DNA from: a virus
Reading direction: 5' to 3' (one strand)
Virus record (IMG/VR): IMGVR_UViG_3300036860_000387
Coordinates: 1 to 34,967 of that record
DNA: 34,967 nt
Part shown: piece after piece, positions 13,003 through 19,316 of the stretch
Numbering within the stretch: the stretch's first letter is position 1
Layout of the letters: each line of letters opens with the position of its first letter
Made by a program: the position numbers and the translations under genes
Notes under the pieces: generated by a model
What the model was told of the DNA's origin: nothing
Database searches by the model: none
The model's input: the letters and a program-made list of their open reading frames with translations, nothing else

Positions 13003-14366
13003 CGCTTCGTCTTCTTCGCGACGACGTAGCCGAGCTCGATCGGGTCGACCTTGAGATCGGCGAGCACCGCCTCCATGCCGCGGTCGGTCTTCTTCGAGCC
13101 GTAGCTCCCGGCGCCGCGGATGACCTTCTGCACGCCGAGCCAGCGGATCCGCTCGCGGACCTGCTTCGGCGAGAGCGCCTTCACCGCCTGCCAGGCGAAG
13201 TACGTGTACGAGGGCGCGGACATGTGGTCGGCGAGGGCCATGAGGATCACGCGCTCGACGTCGCGGTGCTTCACGAGCTTCTTGTGGACCGCGGTCTCTT
13301 TGGGCGTGTAGCGGTGGTAGCGATGCACCGAGGCGACGGCGTTCACGGCGTCGTCGCGCATTTCCTTCTCGCGCTGTGCCTTCGTCTTCGGGCGCGCGTA
13401 GCGGTCGTGGGTCCGTCCGCTCGGGTTGAACTTCTTCCAGCCCTTCGCGTCGACGCAGACCCGCTCGAGCCGCAATGACGCGCGGTCGTCGGGGCCGCGG
13501 TACTCGCTTACGATCTGGAACGCCTCGCACTTGCAGCCCTTCGCGTGACGTTTCTGGTCCCAGATCTCGCCGAGCGGCTTTGCCGGTGGCTTACCGAGCG
13601 CCTTCGCGAAGAGCCCGCTGCGTCGGCCGCCCTCTTCGACTGCCCACGTGATCGTGGCCGTCGGGTGCTTCGTCTTCGCCTCGGCGAGGAATGCGCGGAG
13701 CTTCTCCTGTGCGGGCGGGCCCTCGCTCTCGTAGCGTTCGTTCGCGCGCTCGACGACGTAGCGGAGCTCGGTAACGCGCACTTGCCCGTCTTCGCCCTCG
13801 AAGCGCACGGCGCGATGGCCCGCCTCTTTCAGGGCCTCGGCGGCGTCATTCGGATCCTTCAGCGTGAGCAGCACCCGGACGTGCTCCGCGCCGATCCGTT
13901 TCGCGCGCAACGCATCTTGGACGAGCTTCGGCGCCTCGAGGAGGCGGAGCGCGTTCGCGATCGTGGACGGCGCGAGCCCGACCTTCTCGGCGAGCTCCTT
14001 CTGCGTCTTGCCGGTGAGCGCGAGCCAGCCGCGGAAGGCCTCGGCCTGCTCGAGCGGCTCGAGGTCCTTGCGCTGCAGGTTCTCGATGAGCGCCGCGGCG
14101 GTCGCCTCGGCCTCGTCGAGCTCCATGACGCGGACGGGAACCTCCCCCACCTTCGCCTTGCGCGCCGCGGCGAGGCGGCGGGATCCGGCGACGACCTGGT
14201 ACTTGCCGTTCTTGCGCACCGCGACGATCGGCTCGATGAGCCCGACGCTCTTGATCGAGGCGGCGAGCTCCTCGAGGTCGCCCTGGACCTTGCGCGGGTT
14301 CGAGGGATGGACCTCGAGCTTGCCGAGATCGATGAGCGCGATCTGCTCGGCCTTCTCGACGGTCAT
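12999..14366 (-). CDS. ParB-family protein
   Basis: A 455-aa protein. The N-terminal ParB/Srx-like domain (residues ~10-105) has SNPRK, the GSRRLAAARKA box and ENLQRKDLEPLEQAEAF; the central HTH follows (KTQKELAEKVGLAPSTIANAL). The C-terminal 250 residues are unusual for a segregation ParB and look like a separate DNA-associated region, with a Cys pair (GCKCEAF) and many basic helices. No ParA gene is present, and the gene is in the early operon, so a role in replication, DNA modification or regulation is more likely than plasmid partition. ATG 14366 overlaps the preceding stop (ATGA). Confidence 0.85.
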   Translation of the reverse strand: MTVEKAEQIALIDLGKLEVHPSNPRKVQGDLEELAASIKSVGLIEPIVAVRKNGKYQVVAGSRRLAAARKAKVGEVPVRVMELDEAEATAAALIENLQRKDLEPLEQAEAFRGWLALTGKTQKELAEKVGLAPSTIANALRLLEAPKLVQDALRAKRIGAEHVRVLLTLKDPNDAAEALKEAGHRAVRFEGEDGQVRVTELRYVVERANERYESEGPPAQEKLRAFLAEAKTKHPTATITWAVEEGGRRSGLFAKALGKPPAKPLGEIWDQKRHAKGCKCEAFQIVSEYRGPDDRASLRLERVCVDAKGWKKFNPSGRTHDRYARPKTKAQREKEMRDDAVNAVASVHRYHRYTPKETAVHKKLVKHRDVERVILMALADHMSAPSYTYFAWQAVKALSPKQVRERIRWLGVQKVIRGAGSYGSKKTDRGMEAVLADLKVDPIELGYVVAKKTKR

Positions 14367-14674
14367 CGGAAGGCCTGCCCGAACTCTGTGACCTGGGATG
14401 GCAGGCGGCGGGTCATGTGCCGCCGTCCGGTGGAGCTCGTCCAAACGACCGTCACGAAGCGCCGGCCGAGCTTCGCGACGAGCCCGATCCCGGGCTTGCG
14501 GTTCCCGCGCGCGAAGGTCACCTTCTGGCCGACGACGAAGCGCGTCGGTCGCGTCGGTGTGAAGTTGCAGGTGGTGCAGGAACGCTCGTCCTCATGCGTG
14601 CCGCCCACCGGCAGGATCCGGCCGTCGCGCGAGGTGTAATGCCGCGGGTCCTTGATCGTCGCGGAGGTCGCCAT
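14363..14674 (-). CDS. Small basic protein with CxxC and SH3/KOW-like stretch
   Basis: A 103-aa protein: a CTTC pair at residues 33-36, then a beta-rich section (FVVGQKVTFARG, GIGLVAKLGRRFVTVVW) resembling a small SH3/KOW-like barrel that often binds nucleic acid or ribosomal partners. ATG 14674 has a strong GGGAGG SD, so it initiates independently after a 50-bp gap. Its stop overlaps the ParB start. No precise function. Confidence 0.65.
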   Translation of the reverse strand: MATSATIKDPRHYTSRDGRILPVGGTHEDERSCTTCNFTPTRPTRFVVGQKVTFARGNRKPGIGLVAKLGRRFVTVVWTSSTGRRHMTRRLPSQVTEFGQAFR

Positions 14675-14700
14675 GTTCGTCCTCCCTTGCCCTGCGCCTG

Positions 14701-14718
14701 CGGGCGCTCGCGCGCCCG
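14701..14718 (-). terminator. GC hairpin with GCGA loop between early genes
   Basis: On the minus strand CGGGCGC-GCGA-GCGCCCG makes a perfect 7-bp stem closed by a GNRA-type tetraloop, 7 nt after the stop of the membrane-protein gene at 14725. There is no T-run, so it may be an attenuator or mRNA-stabilising hairpin rather than a full terminator. Confidence 0.45.
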
Positions 14719-14724
14719 ACCTCC

Positions 14725-15009
14725 CTAGCGGTTGACCGAAAGCGCGAACTGCCAGAACCCGAGAAGCGCGATGAGCCCGAGCGCGAGGTAGACGACGACC
14801 GCGAAGAGCTCGTACGCCGCGGTGCCGACGGTCGTCCACCGCCAGACCGCCCAGGAGAGCCGCACCAGACCGAGGCCATCACGCTCGTGGCCGTGGATCG
14901 CGCTGCACACCGGATGCGAGTGCTCGACGACGCCGATGCCGCGAGCGCGGTAGTGGCGGTGAGCCCACTCCCCCATCACCGCGGGGCGGTGGCGGATGAG
15001 CTCGCTCAC
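14725..15009 (-). CDS. Small membrane protein with His-rich N-terminus
   Basis: A 94-aa protein with a histidine-rich soluble start (EWAHRHYRARGIGVVEHSH, AIHGHERDG) and one long or two short membrane segments at the C-terminus (YELFAVVVYLALGLIALLGF). GTG 15009 overlaps the previous stop (GTGA). Third gene of the leftward early operon, next to another membrane protein. A role in exclusion or membrane remodelling is possible; nothing specific is visible. Confidence 0.6.
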   Translation of the reverse strand: MSELIRHRPAVMGEWAHRHYRARGIGVVEHSHPVCSAIHGHERDGLGLVRLSWAVWRWTTVGTAAYELFAVVVYLALGLIALLGFWQFALSVNR

Positions 15010-15257
15010 TTCATGCCCTTCGCGAAAGCGATCGGGACGAGCGGCTCGTCGACGATCTCGCCGCGGGCGCGCGCGGCGCGCTCCTCAGCGAGGCGCTCGT
15101 ACAGGTTGTAGCCGCGGAAGAGGCCGAGGCCGTAGACGGCATCGCGCTCCCGCAGCCGCCACACCGCGAAGTCGATGAGCCAGCAGATCGCGATCGCGAT
15201 TGCGACCCACGCAAACGGGTCGACGTCGTCGAGGAGCGCGAAGACCTGCTCCTTCAT
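15006..15257 (-). CDS. Small single-span membrane protein
   Basis: An 83-aa protein with a hydrophobic segment FAWVAIAIAICWLIDFAVW (residues ~15-33) and a charged C-terminal half (LYERLAEERAARARGEIVDE). Likely N-out/C-in by the basic residues after the segment. ATG 15257 and GTG 15009 overlaps couple it to both neighbours. Function unknown. Confidence 0.6.
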   Translation of the reverse strand: MKEQVFALLDDVDPFAWVAIAIAICWLIDFAVWRLRERDAVYGLGLFRGYNLYERLAEERAARARGEIVDEPLVPIAFAKGMK

Positions 15258-15526
15258 GACGCCGCAGCTTCCTCGAGGAGCGGCAGCTGCTGCGGTGCGA
15301 GGCGATCGATGTAGCCGGTGAGGACCCGCAGGTCCTCGCGCAGCGCGGCGCGGTTCGAGTCTTCGAGCTCGTCGAGGCGTTCGAGATCGTGGACGTGGCG
15401 GTGGATCCGCGCGATGACCGCGTCCTCGCGGCTGTCGATCGCGGCGGCCTCGTCGAGCCGGGTCTGCGCGTCGATCCCGCGACCCACGATGCTCGAGCGC
15501 TGCCGTTCGGGGAAGCCGGCGCTCAC
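15254..15526 (-). CDS. Helical/coiled-coil early protein
   Basis: A 90-aa charged helical protein (LDEAAAIDSREDAVIARIHR, HDLERLDELEDSNRAALRED) with heptad-like leucines and a C-terminal APQQLPLLEEAAAS. GTG 15526 overlaps the stop of the Cro-like gene (GTGA), so it is translated right behind the regulator. It may be an antirepressor-like or interaction protein, judged only by position. Confidence 0.6.
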   Translation of the reverse strand: MSAGFPERQRSSIVGRGIDAQTRLDEAAAIDSREDAVIARIHRHVHDLERLDELEDSNRAALREDLRVLTGYIDRLAPQQLPLLEEAAAS

Positions 15527-15810
15527 GCGACCTGCGCCGCCGCGTGGATCTCTCGGACCATGTCGTGGCTGTACAGGTGTTCCGGCGTCACCTGGAGCGC
15601 CGTGGCGAGCCGCTCGAGTTCTCCCCAGGTCGGGATCGCGTATCCCGTCTCCCAGGACGAGAGATGGCCCTGCCGGACATCGCACTGCTCGGCGAGGGCC
15701 ATCTGGGTCAGACCGCGCTCAGCCCGCCAGCGCGAGATCGAGTTACGGATAGCCCCTTCCCGCGTTCGCGGGCGGCCCCGGCCTTTTTCGCCGCTATCTA
15801 TAATGGCCAC
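15523..15810 (-). CDS. XRE-family Cro-like regulator
   Basis: First gene of the leftward early operon. From GTG 15810 it is 95 aa: a basic N-terminus with an AT-hook-like core (KGRGRPRTR, residues 9-17), then an XRE HTH (residues ~23-80: ISRWRAERGLTQMALAEQCD, HLSSWETGYAIPTWGELERL). TTG 15846 is also in frame, but it coincides with a perfect -35 box (TTGACA). GTG 15810 lies 7 nt after the TAGTTT box 17 bp downstream of that -35, so a leaderless mRNA is likely. Opposite it is the plus-strand repressor candidate. A Cro-type role fits its place on the lytic side; roles could be swapped. Confidence 0.8.
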   Translation of the reverse strand: MAIIDSGEKGRGRPRTREGAIRNSISRWRAERGLTQMALAEQCDVRQGHLSSWETGYAIPTWGELERLATALQVTPEHLYSHDMVREIHAAAQVA

Positions 15811-15815
15811 GGCGG

Positions 15816-15859
15816 GCAAACTACATTTGCTTTTCTCCGTTGTCAACGACCTAGTTTGC
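15816..15859. promoter_or_regulatory. Divergent switch: promoters and operators
   Basis: Between the two regulators lie GCAAACTA (15816-15823) and its exact complement TAGTTTGC (15852-15859), plus an 11-bp palindrome CGTTGTCAACG (15838-15848). Leftward promoter: TTGACA (15846-15841), 17-bp spacer, TAGTTT (15823-15818), then GTG 7 nt later. Rightward: TAGTTT (15852-15857), ATG 7 nt later, with only a weak -35 (TTGCTT 15827-15832, 19-bp spacer). GCAAA-N5-TTTGC (15816-15830) is a further dyad. This resembles a strong lytic promoter facing a weak maintenance promoter. Confidence 0.65.
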
Positions 15860-15864
15860 TGGAC

Positions 15865-16284
15865 ATGCTCCGCTCGCTTGCTTGGGGTCCAGATTTCCCC
15901 TTCGTGGCGCGGAAGTCGGCACCCGCCAGGAAGAGCCTGGTCGTCCTGCGCTTGGAGGAGCTCCGTCGGGAGCAGGACATCGACCGGAAGGAGCTAGCGG
16001 GCGCGGTGGGAAAGAGGCGTCAGACGGTGGACTCGGCGCTCCGAGGAAAGTCGAACATGCTGCTGCCCGATGCGGAGATGATCGCCGAGAAGCTGAACGC
16101 GAAGCTCGAGGTCGTCCAGCACCGGAACCCTGTCAACGAGTTTCGGCGGGCCCTCGAGGCCAACACCGACCTCAGCGAACAATGGCGCGAGACGATCTGG
16201 TCCGCGTTCCGGCAGGCGAAGGCCGATGCGGTCGCACCCGAGCGCGCACGCCCAAAAGGGCGGGCGGTCGGCACCTCGAGGTAA
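15865..16284 (+). CDS. XRE-like repressor candidate (immunity)
   Basis: One of only two plus-strand genes. From ATG 15865 it is 139 aa: a short N-terminus, an HTH (residues ~28-62: VLRLEELRREQDIDRKELAG, QTVDSALRGKSNML), then LLPDAEMIAEKLNAKLEVV and a helical C-terminal part (DLSEQWRETIWSAFRQAKAD) that could dimerise. It has no LexA-like Ser-Lys protease domain, so induction would not be by RecA-stimulated self-cleavage. There is no SD, and the ATG is 7 nt behind a -10-like box, consistent with leaderless translation. GTG 15904 is an alternative start. Confidence 0.75.
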   Translation: MLRSLAWGPDFPFVARKSAPARKSLVVLRLEELRREQDIDRKELAGAVGKRRQTVDSALRGKSNMLLPDAEMIAEKLNAKLEVVQHRNPVNEFRRALEANTDLSEQWRETIWSAFRQAKADAVAPERARPKGRAVGTSR

Positions 16285-16290
16285 TCGAGG
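16274..16290 (+). other. Hairpin over the repressor stop codon
   Basis: CCTCGA (16274-16279) pairs with TCGAGG (16285-16290) with the TAA stop in the loop. A 10-bp palindrome GGGAATTCCC follows at 16304-16313. No T-run. These may slow or partly end transcription between repressor and lipoprotein genes. Confidence 0.35.
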
Positions 16291-16320
16291 GCCGCAAGGC
16301 CGCGGGAATTCCCCCACCGC

Positions 16321-16369
16321 TTGCTTCGGAGAGTTCAATAGCGCATAAGCGCTAGAGAACTCAGGGAGG
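16321..16369 (+). promoter_or_regulatory. Promoter and operator-like palindrome of the lipoprotein gene
   Basis: TTGCTT (16321-16326), a 17-bp spacer and CATAAG (16344-16349) make a plausible promoter. The -10 box is at the centre of a 32-bp two-part palindrome: GAGTTC/GAACTC (16331-16336, 16357-16362) and TAGCGC/GCGCTA (16339-16344, 16349-16354). An AGGGAGG SD follows at 16363-16369. The layout suggests control by a dimeric repressor or an RNA hairpin near the SD. Confidence 0.55.
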
Positions 16370-16375
16370 TCTGCG

Positions 16376-16894
16376 GTGAGACGATCACGATCACTACTGG
16401 CTTTCACGATCTTGCTGGCATCGTGCGGAGGTTCCGCGGCACCCGCGGCTGCGCCTTCCGCCTCGACAACCATCCCGGCAGCGACGCCATCAGCAGCACA
16501 ATCACCGAGGCCATCAGCGACGCCGACGGCGCTCTCGAACAACGTCGTGGTCGCTTCGCTGGAGGCGAGCGGGCTGCCGGTGACCGGGATCGTCGCCTAT
16601 ACGGCGGAAAGCGATCCCAACAAACTGCTCGGGCGGCCGGGGCAGTACGTCGGCAAGGTGTCCTGGAAGGATTCGCGAGCTGGCCAGAGCGCCAGCGAGG
16701 CGACCGTCGAGTGGTTCGGCGACGACCAATCGTTCAACGCCCGCTTCACGTATCTCGACGGCATCATCAAAAGCAGTCCGCTCTTCCTGCAGTACATGTA
16801 CAAGAACGACGCGCGTCGGGCGATCGCGCGCGTTCCGAAGGAGCTCACCCCAGCGCAGGCTGGCGATTACGAGGTCTGGCTAAAGAAGATCTAG
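16376..16894 (+). CDS. Secreted lipoprotein, lysogenic-conversion candidate
   Basis: A 172-aa protein with GTG start and strong SD. Signal peptide: RRSR, hydrophobic LLAFTILLA, lipobox LASC with C17 as the lipidated residue. A Pro/Ala/Ser/Thr-rich linker (residues ~18-52) follows, then a compact domain (residues ~53-172: VTGIVAYTAESDPNKLLG, GQYVGKVSWKD, ARFTYLDGIIKS, QAGDYEVWLKKI). It lies behind the repressor on the strand used in lysogeny and has its own promoter-like region. Surface lipoproteins in this position commonly block superinfecting phage or alter the lysogen's envelope; that role is inferred. The linker style is that of host-derived proteins. Confidence 0.8.
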   Translation: MRRSRSLLAFTILLASCGGSAAPAAAPSASTTIPAATPSAAQSPRPSATPTALSNNVVVASLEASGLPVTGIVAYTAESDPNKLLGRPGQYVGKVSWKDSRAGQSASEATVEWFGDDQSFNARFTYLDGIIKSSPLFLQYMYKNDARRAIARVPKELTPAQAGDYEVWLKKI

Positions 16895-16926
16895 GGTGCG
16901 CGCCCATCCAACGTCCGAGCTAGTCG

Positions 16927-17370
16927 CTAGGCCCCGTTCGCCATTGCGCCCTGGTGAACCTCGGCGAGATCCTCCCGGAGACGTCCGACGACCTTGCGGA
17001 TCAGCCGAGCCTTGCGCCCATCGACTGATCGCCCATCCGTGATCCGGATAACCGCCCCCACCACATCATGGATCGACCCGAGGCGACTCTCTACGTCACC
17101 GATCCGGGTGTGTGCCCAGGGCGCCGCCTTCGCCCATTCCCCGGTCAACTCATACCGCCAGCGCTCACCCTTCATCTGAGGTGTGCAGACGAGCGTTCCG
17201 TCGCTGTCGCCCCCGAGGATCCGGCGGAGGCGACGGACCGCTCTCATGAACGTCGGATAGTCCCACCCGAACTTCGCCGCGACATTCTCGTAGACGAAGC
17301 CCTTGCGATGCGCGGCTGCGAAGTCGAAGAGCTCCGCGGCTCTTTCGTCCTGTGCGCCAGACCTGATCAT
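16927..17370 (-). CDS. Winged-helix-like protein
   Basis: A 147-aa protein. Residues ~10-80 look like a winged helix (AAELFDFAAAHRKGFVYENV, MRAVRRLRRILGGDSDGTLV, ERWRYELTGEW), with a helical C-terminal half rich in Arg. ATG 17370 overlaps the upstream stop (ATGA), so it is made with the 243-aa protein. The gene is convergent with the lipoprotein, 32 bp between stops with no clear terminator. Likely a regulator acting outside the early operon. Confidence 0.65.
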   Translation of the reverse strand: MIRSGAQDERAAELFDFAAAHRKGFVYENVAAKFGWDYPTFMRAVRRLRRILGGDSDGTLVCTPQMKGERWRYELTGEWAKAAPWAHTRIGDVESRLGSIHDVVGAVIRITDGRSVDGRKARLIRKVVGRLREDLAEVHQGAMANGA

Positions 17371-18098
17371 GCCGAGAGCCCTCCCCTTAGTACCTCGAGC
17401 TTCTTCTCAGCAACGGCTTTCCCTGCGATCGCGGTGCGGGCCAGCTGCAGGCCCTCTTGGACCTCGCCGATGGTGTGCAGGAGAAGGTCACGCTCCTCGC
17501 GGTCGAACTCGGCCCCGATCGCCGCATCGATCGCCTCGACGACCTTTCGCTTCGCGTCCTGGAGCTTGCCCTCGGTCTTCACCCATTGGAGCCCGTGCCG
17601 CTCGCGCTGCTCGTCCTTCTCTCGTTCGCGGGCCCTCTCGGCCTTCACGGACCATTCGGCAGCTCGGGGCAACTCCTCGTCGATCGTGGTTCGTCGCTGC
17701 TCTGCCCGCTCTCGCGCCACTTCGCGCACTCGCCGTATCTCATCCCGGTGGTGCTCACGCGCGGTATGGGCGGCCACTCCGCGAGCCTTAGCAACTGCCT
17801 CGACGGCCTTGAAACTCTCGACGCTCATCCTCGCTCGTTCGCGAGCTTCATCGGGGGGCACCGCCCCCCGGCGGACGAGCTCGAAGGCTCGAGCGTCACG
17901 GCGGATCGTCGCGTCGTCTGCGCCTACCTCTTTGGCGTACTGAACACTCGAGACGCGCTTGGAGTTCGCCTCGTTCGCGGTCCAATGCCAGCGCAGCTTC
18001 ATGAGCGCAGTGGACGCGCCCGAAGCAGCTTTGGCGAGACGATGGTCCTCGTCGACGACGTTCTTGGGCAGGGGTGCGATGGATTGCGCTTGGGCCAT
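17367..18098 (-). CDS. HTH plus coiled-coil DNA-binding protein
   Basis: A 243-aa protein. Residues ~45-85 contain an HTH-like stretch (VQYAKEVGADDATIRRDARA). Residues ~95-190 form a long, highly charged helix or coiled coil (REHHRDEIRRVREVARERAE), and the C-terminus is helical again. ATG 18098 has a GGGGAG SD 7 nt upstream; GTG 18113 is possible. It is separated from the lysis genes by a strong hairpin and has its own promoter candidate. A nucleoid-like or partition-like DNA-binding role fits the shape. Confidence 0.65.
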   Translation of the reverse strand: MAQAQSIAPLPKNVVDEDHRLAKAASGASTALMKLRWHWTANEANSKRVSSVQYAKEVGADDATIRRDARAFELVRRGAVPPDEARERARMSVESFKAVEAVAKARGVAAHTAREHHRDEIRRVREVARERAEQRRTTIDEELPRAAEWSVKAERAREREKDEQRERHGLQWVKTEGKLQDAKRKVVEAIDAAIGAEFDREERDLLLHTIGEVQEGLQLARTAIAGKAVAEKKLEVLRGGLSA

Positions 18099-18149
18099 GA
18101 GGCCGCTCCCCACTTGGCGCTGCCGGAAGCGTGCGCGCCGTGAACAGAC

Positions 18150-18179
18150 ATTCTACGCCCGTTGAGGCCTGCTGAGCAA
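18150..18179 (-). promoter_or_regulatory. Promoter candidate for the 16927-18098 pair
   Basis: On the minus strand TTGCTC (18179-18174), an 18-bp spacer and TAGAAT (18155-18150), with 52 bp to ATG 18098. The -10 differs from consensus at one base. The -35 overlaps one arm of the 18174-18239 inverted repeat and resembles the TTGCTT boxes at the lipoprotein and repressor genes. Confidence 0.45.
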
Positions 18180-18239
18180 GCTTGGCGGGCGGCCCGCCGC
18201 CCCACTCGGCGGGCCCCCGCGAGCTAGGCGGGCTTGCTC
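18174..18239 (-). terminator. Large GC-rich inverted repeat at the end of the lysis cassette
   Basis: GAGCAAGC (18174-18181) pairs with GCTTGCTC (18232-18239). The ~50-nt interior holds three GGCGGGC copies and their complement, including GGCGGG-CGG-CCCGCC. It spans the stop of the last holin-like gene and separates it from the next minus-strand gene. It probably ends or attenuates late transcription; no T-run is present. Confidence 0.5.
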
Positions 18240-18457
18240 GTCTCCGGTGTGATAGCGACACCCGGCGGCGGTCCGCCGATCGCCTTGAGCTGGTTGATCG
18301 CGTAGCTGCCAGCGCCGACCGCGAACGGGATGCCGACCAGCAAGAGCCACGGGTTGGTGATCCCGAGCTGGTTCACGTTGAGCGCGATGAGCGTCATTAG
18401 CACGTTGAAGAGCACGATCACGTGCACGACGTAGGACTGCCAAGCGATGCGCTGCAT
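18224..18457 (-). CDS. Holin-like membrane protein
   Basis: A 77-aa protein with two membrane segments, VVHVIVLFNVLMTLIALNV (residues ~10-28) and PWLLLVGIPFAVGAGSYAI (~36-54), and a Pro-rich soluble tail. ATG 18457 has a near-perfect GAGGAGG SD. It is the last gene of the lysis cassette, after an amidase and another small membrane protein, so holin or antiholin is the natural reading. Which of the two membrane proteins opens the hole cannot be told. Confidence 0.7.
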   Translation of the reverse strand: MQRIAWQSYVVHVIVLFNVLMTLIALNVNQLGITNPWLLLVGIPFAVGAGSYAINQLKAIGGPPPGVAITPETSKPA

Positions 18458-18468
18458 TCGTTTCCTCC

Positions 18469-18597
18469 TCAGATGATGAACGTGAGCACGTAGCACGCGA
18501 ACGAGGCGGCCAGCAGGTTGATGCGGCTCGAGACGCCGGCCGCGGCGATCACCGCGAGGATGAACGCTGCGATGTAGAGCACCAGGTGCAGGTTCAT
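18469..18597 (-). CDS. 42-aa membrane peptide of the lysis cassette
   Basis: Two short hydrophobic stretches (LVLYIAAFILAVIAAAGV and LLAASFACYVLTFII) joined by SSRIN fill nearly the whole peptide. ATG 18597 overlaps the amidase stop (ATGA), and its stop codon abuts the SD of the next holin-like gene. Size and position fit an antiholin or pinholin. The gene is short but the hydrophobic hairpin and coupling make it credible. Confidence 0.7.
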   Translation of the reverse strand: MNLHLVLYIAAFILAVIAAAGVSSRINLLAASFACYVLTFII

Positions 18598-19316
18598 TCG
18601 TTCCCTCCAAGAGCTCTCGGTTTGAGCGCTTCGTCCTTGACGCCGGACTGAGCCTCGACGATGAGCTTCACGCCATCCGGCCCGAGCGCGTTCTCGATCT
18701 TTGCGATCGCGGCCTCCTGATCCGCGTCGAGCTTCCCGTTTTCGCGGGCCCATGCGACCAAGGGGTCATAGGCCTCCTTCATCGCAACGAGCGTCGGGGT
18801 GATGATCCGCGTCGTCTTCTCGATGAACTCCTCGTCTTCCACTGTCTCCTCCTCCTTGTCGCCCTGGATGAACGCGTAGAGTTCGTCGCCCGGGCACTCG
18901 GTCCGGGACCAATCGCGGTGCCCGTAACGGACGTGGCCCACAAGGTCCCGCGCGAGTGAGGCGAGCTGCTCCGGGGTCGGCGTCTGGCCCTTCCCGGTCA
19001 TGACCTGCCATGCGGCGCTGTGCAGGTTTCCCTCGTCCGTATTCGAGTGCCAGAGGATCGCGTCCTCGTCGCGCGTCATCAGCACCGAGCCGTCGGGCGC
19101 GTAGAGCCGGTGGTACATGATCCCGTCACCGTGCGCGCCGGATCCGTCCGATGACCAGTCCTTGTCGATGTGGAACTGAGCGTCGGCCTTGGCCACATTG
19201 AGCGGGTTCGCCTCGTAGTCGACGGCCGGACCGTTCCAGTGAACCGTGACGCTGGCTTTCGGCGCGGTGCCGATGGACCAGTCCGCTCGGGGGAGCAAGG
19301 CGCGGACGTCGATCAT
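18594..19316 (-). CDS. Endolysin: N-acetylmuramoyl-L-alanine amidase
   Basis: A 240-aa endolysin that would cut the amide bond between MurNAc and the peptide stem. The N-terminal amidase_2/PGRP-like domain (residues ~1-150) has zinc ligands H26 (TVHWNGP), H133 (YGHRDW) and C141 (ECPGDELY). MYHRLYAPDG and ILWHSN, typical of the fold, lie between. The C-terminal 90 residues are helical and acidic, without a recognisable cell-wall repeat; they may bind the wall or multimerise. ATG 19316 overlaps the upstream stop (ATGA). Confidence 0.88.
   Translation of the reverse strand: MIDVRALLPRADWSIGTAPKASVTVHWNGPAVDYEANPLNVAKADAQFHIDKDWSSDGSGAHGDGIMYHRLYAPDGSVLMTRDEDAILWHSNTDEGNLHSAAWQVMTGKGQTPTPEQLASLARDLVGHVRYGHRDWSRTECPGDELYAFIQGDKEEETVEDEEFIEKTTRIITPTLVAMKEAYDPLVAWARENGKLDADQEAAIAKIENALGPDGVKLIVEAQSGVKDEALKPRALGGNE

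Noticed and set aside
12999-14366. Plasmid-type partition system
   Set aside because: ParB domain present but no ParA gene, no recognisable centromere array, and an integrase is present.
15811-15846. TTG 15846 as start of the Cro-like gene
   Set aside because: It coincides with a perfect TTGACA -35 box, has no SD, and the added residues fall in operator DNA. GTG 15810 is better placed.
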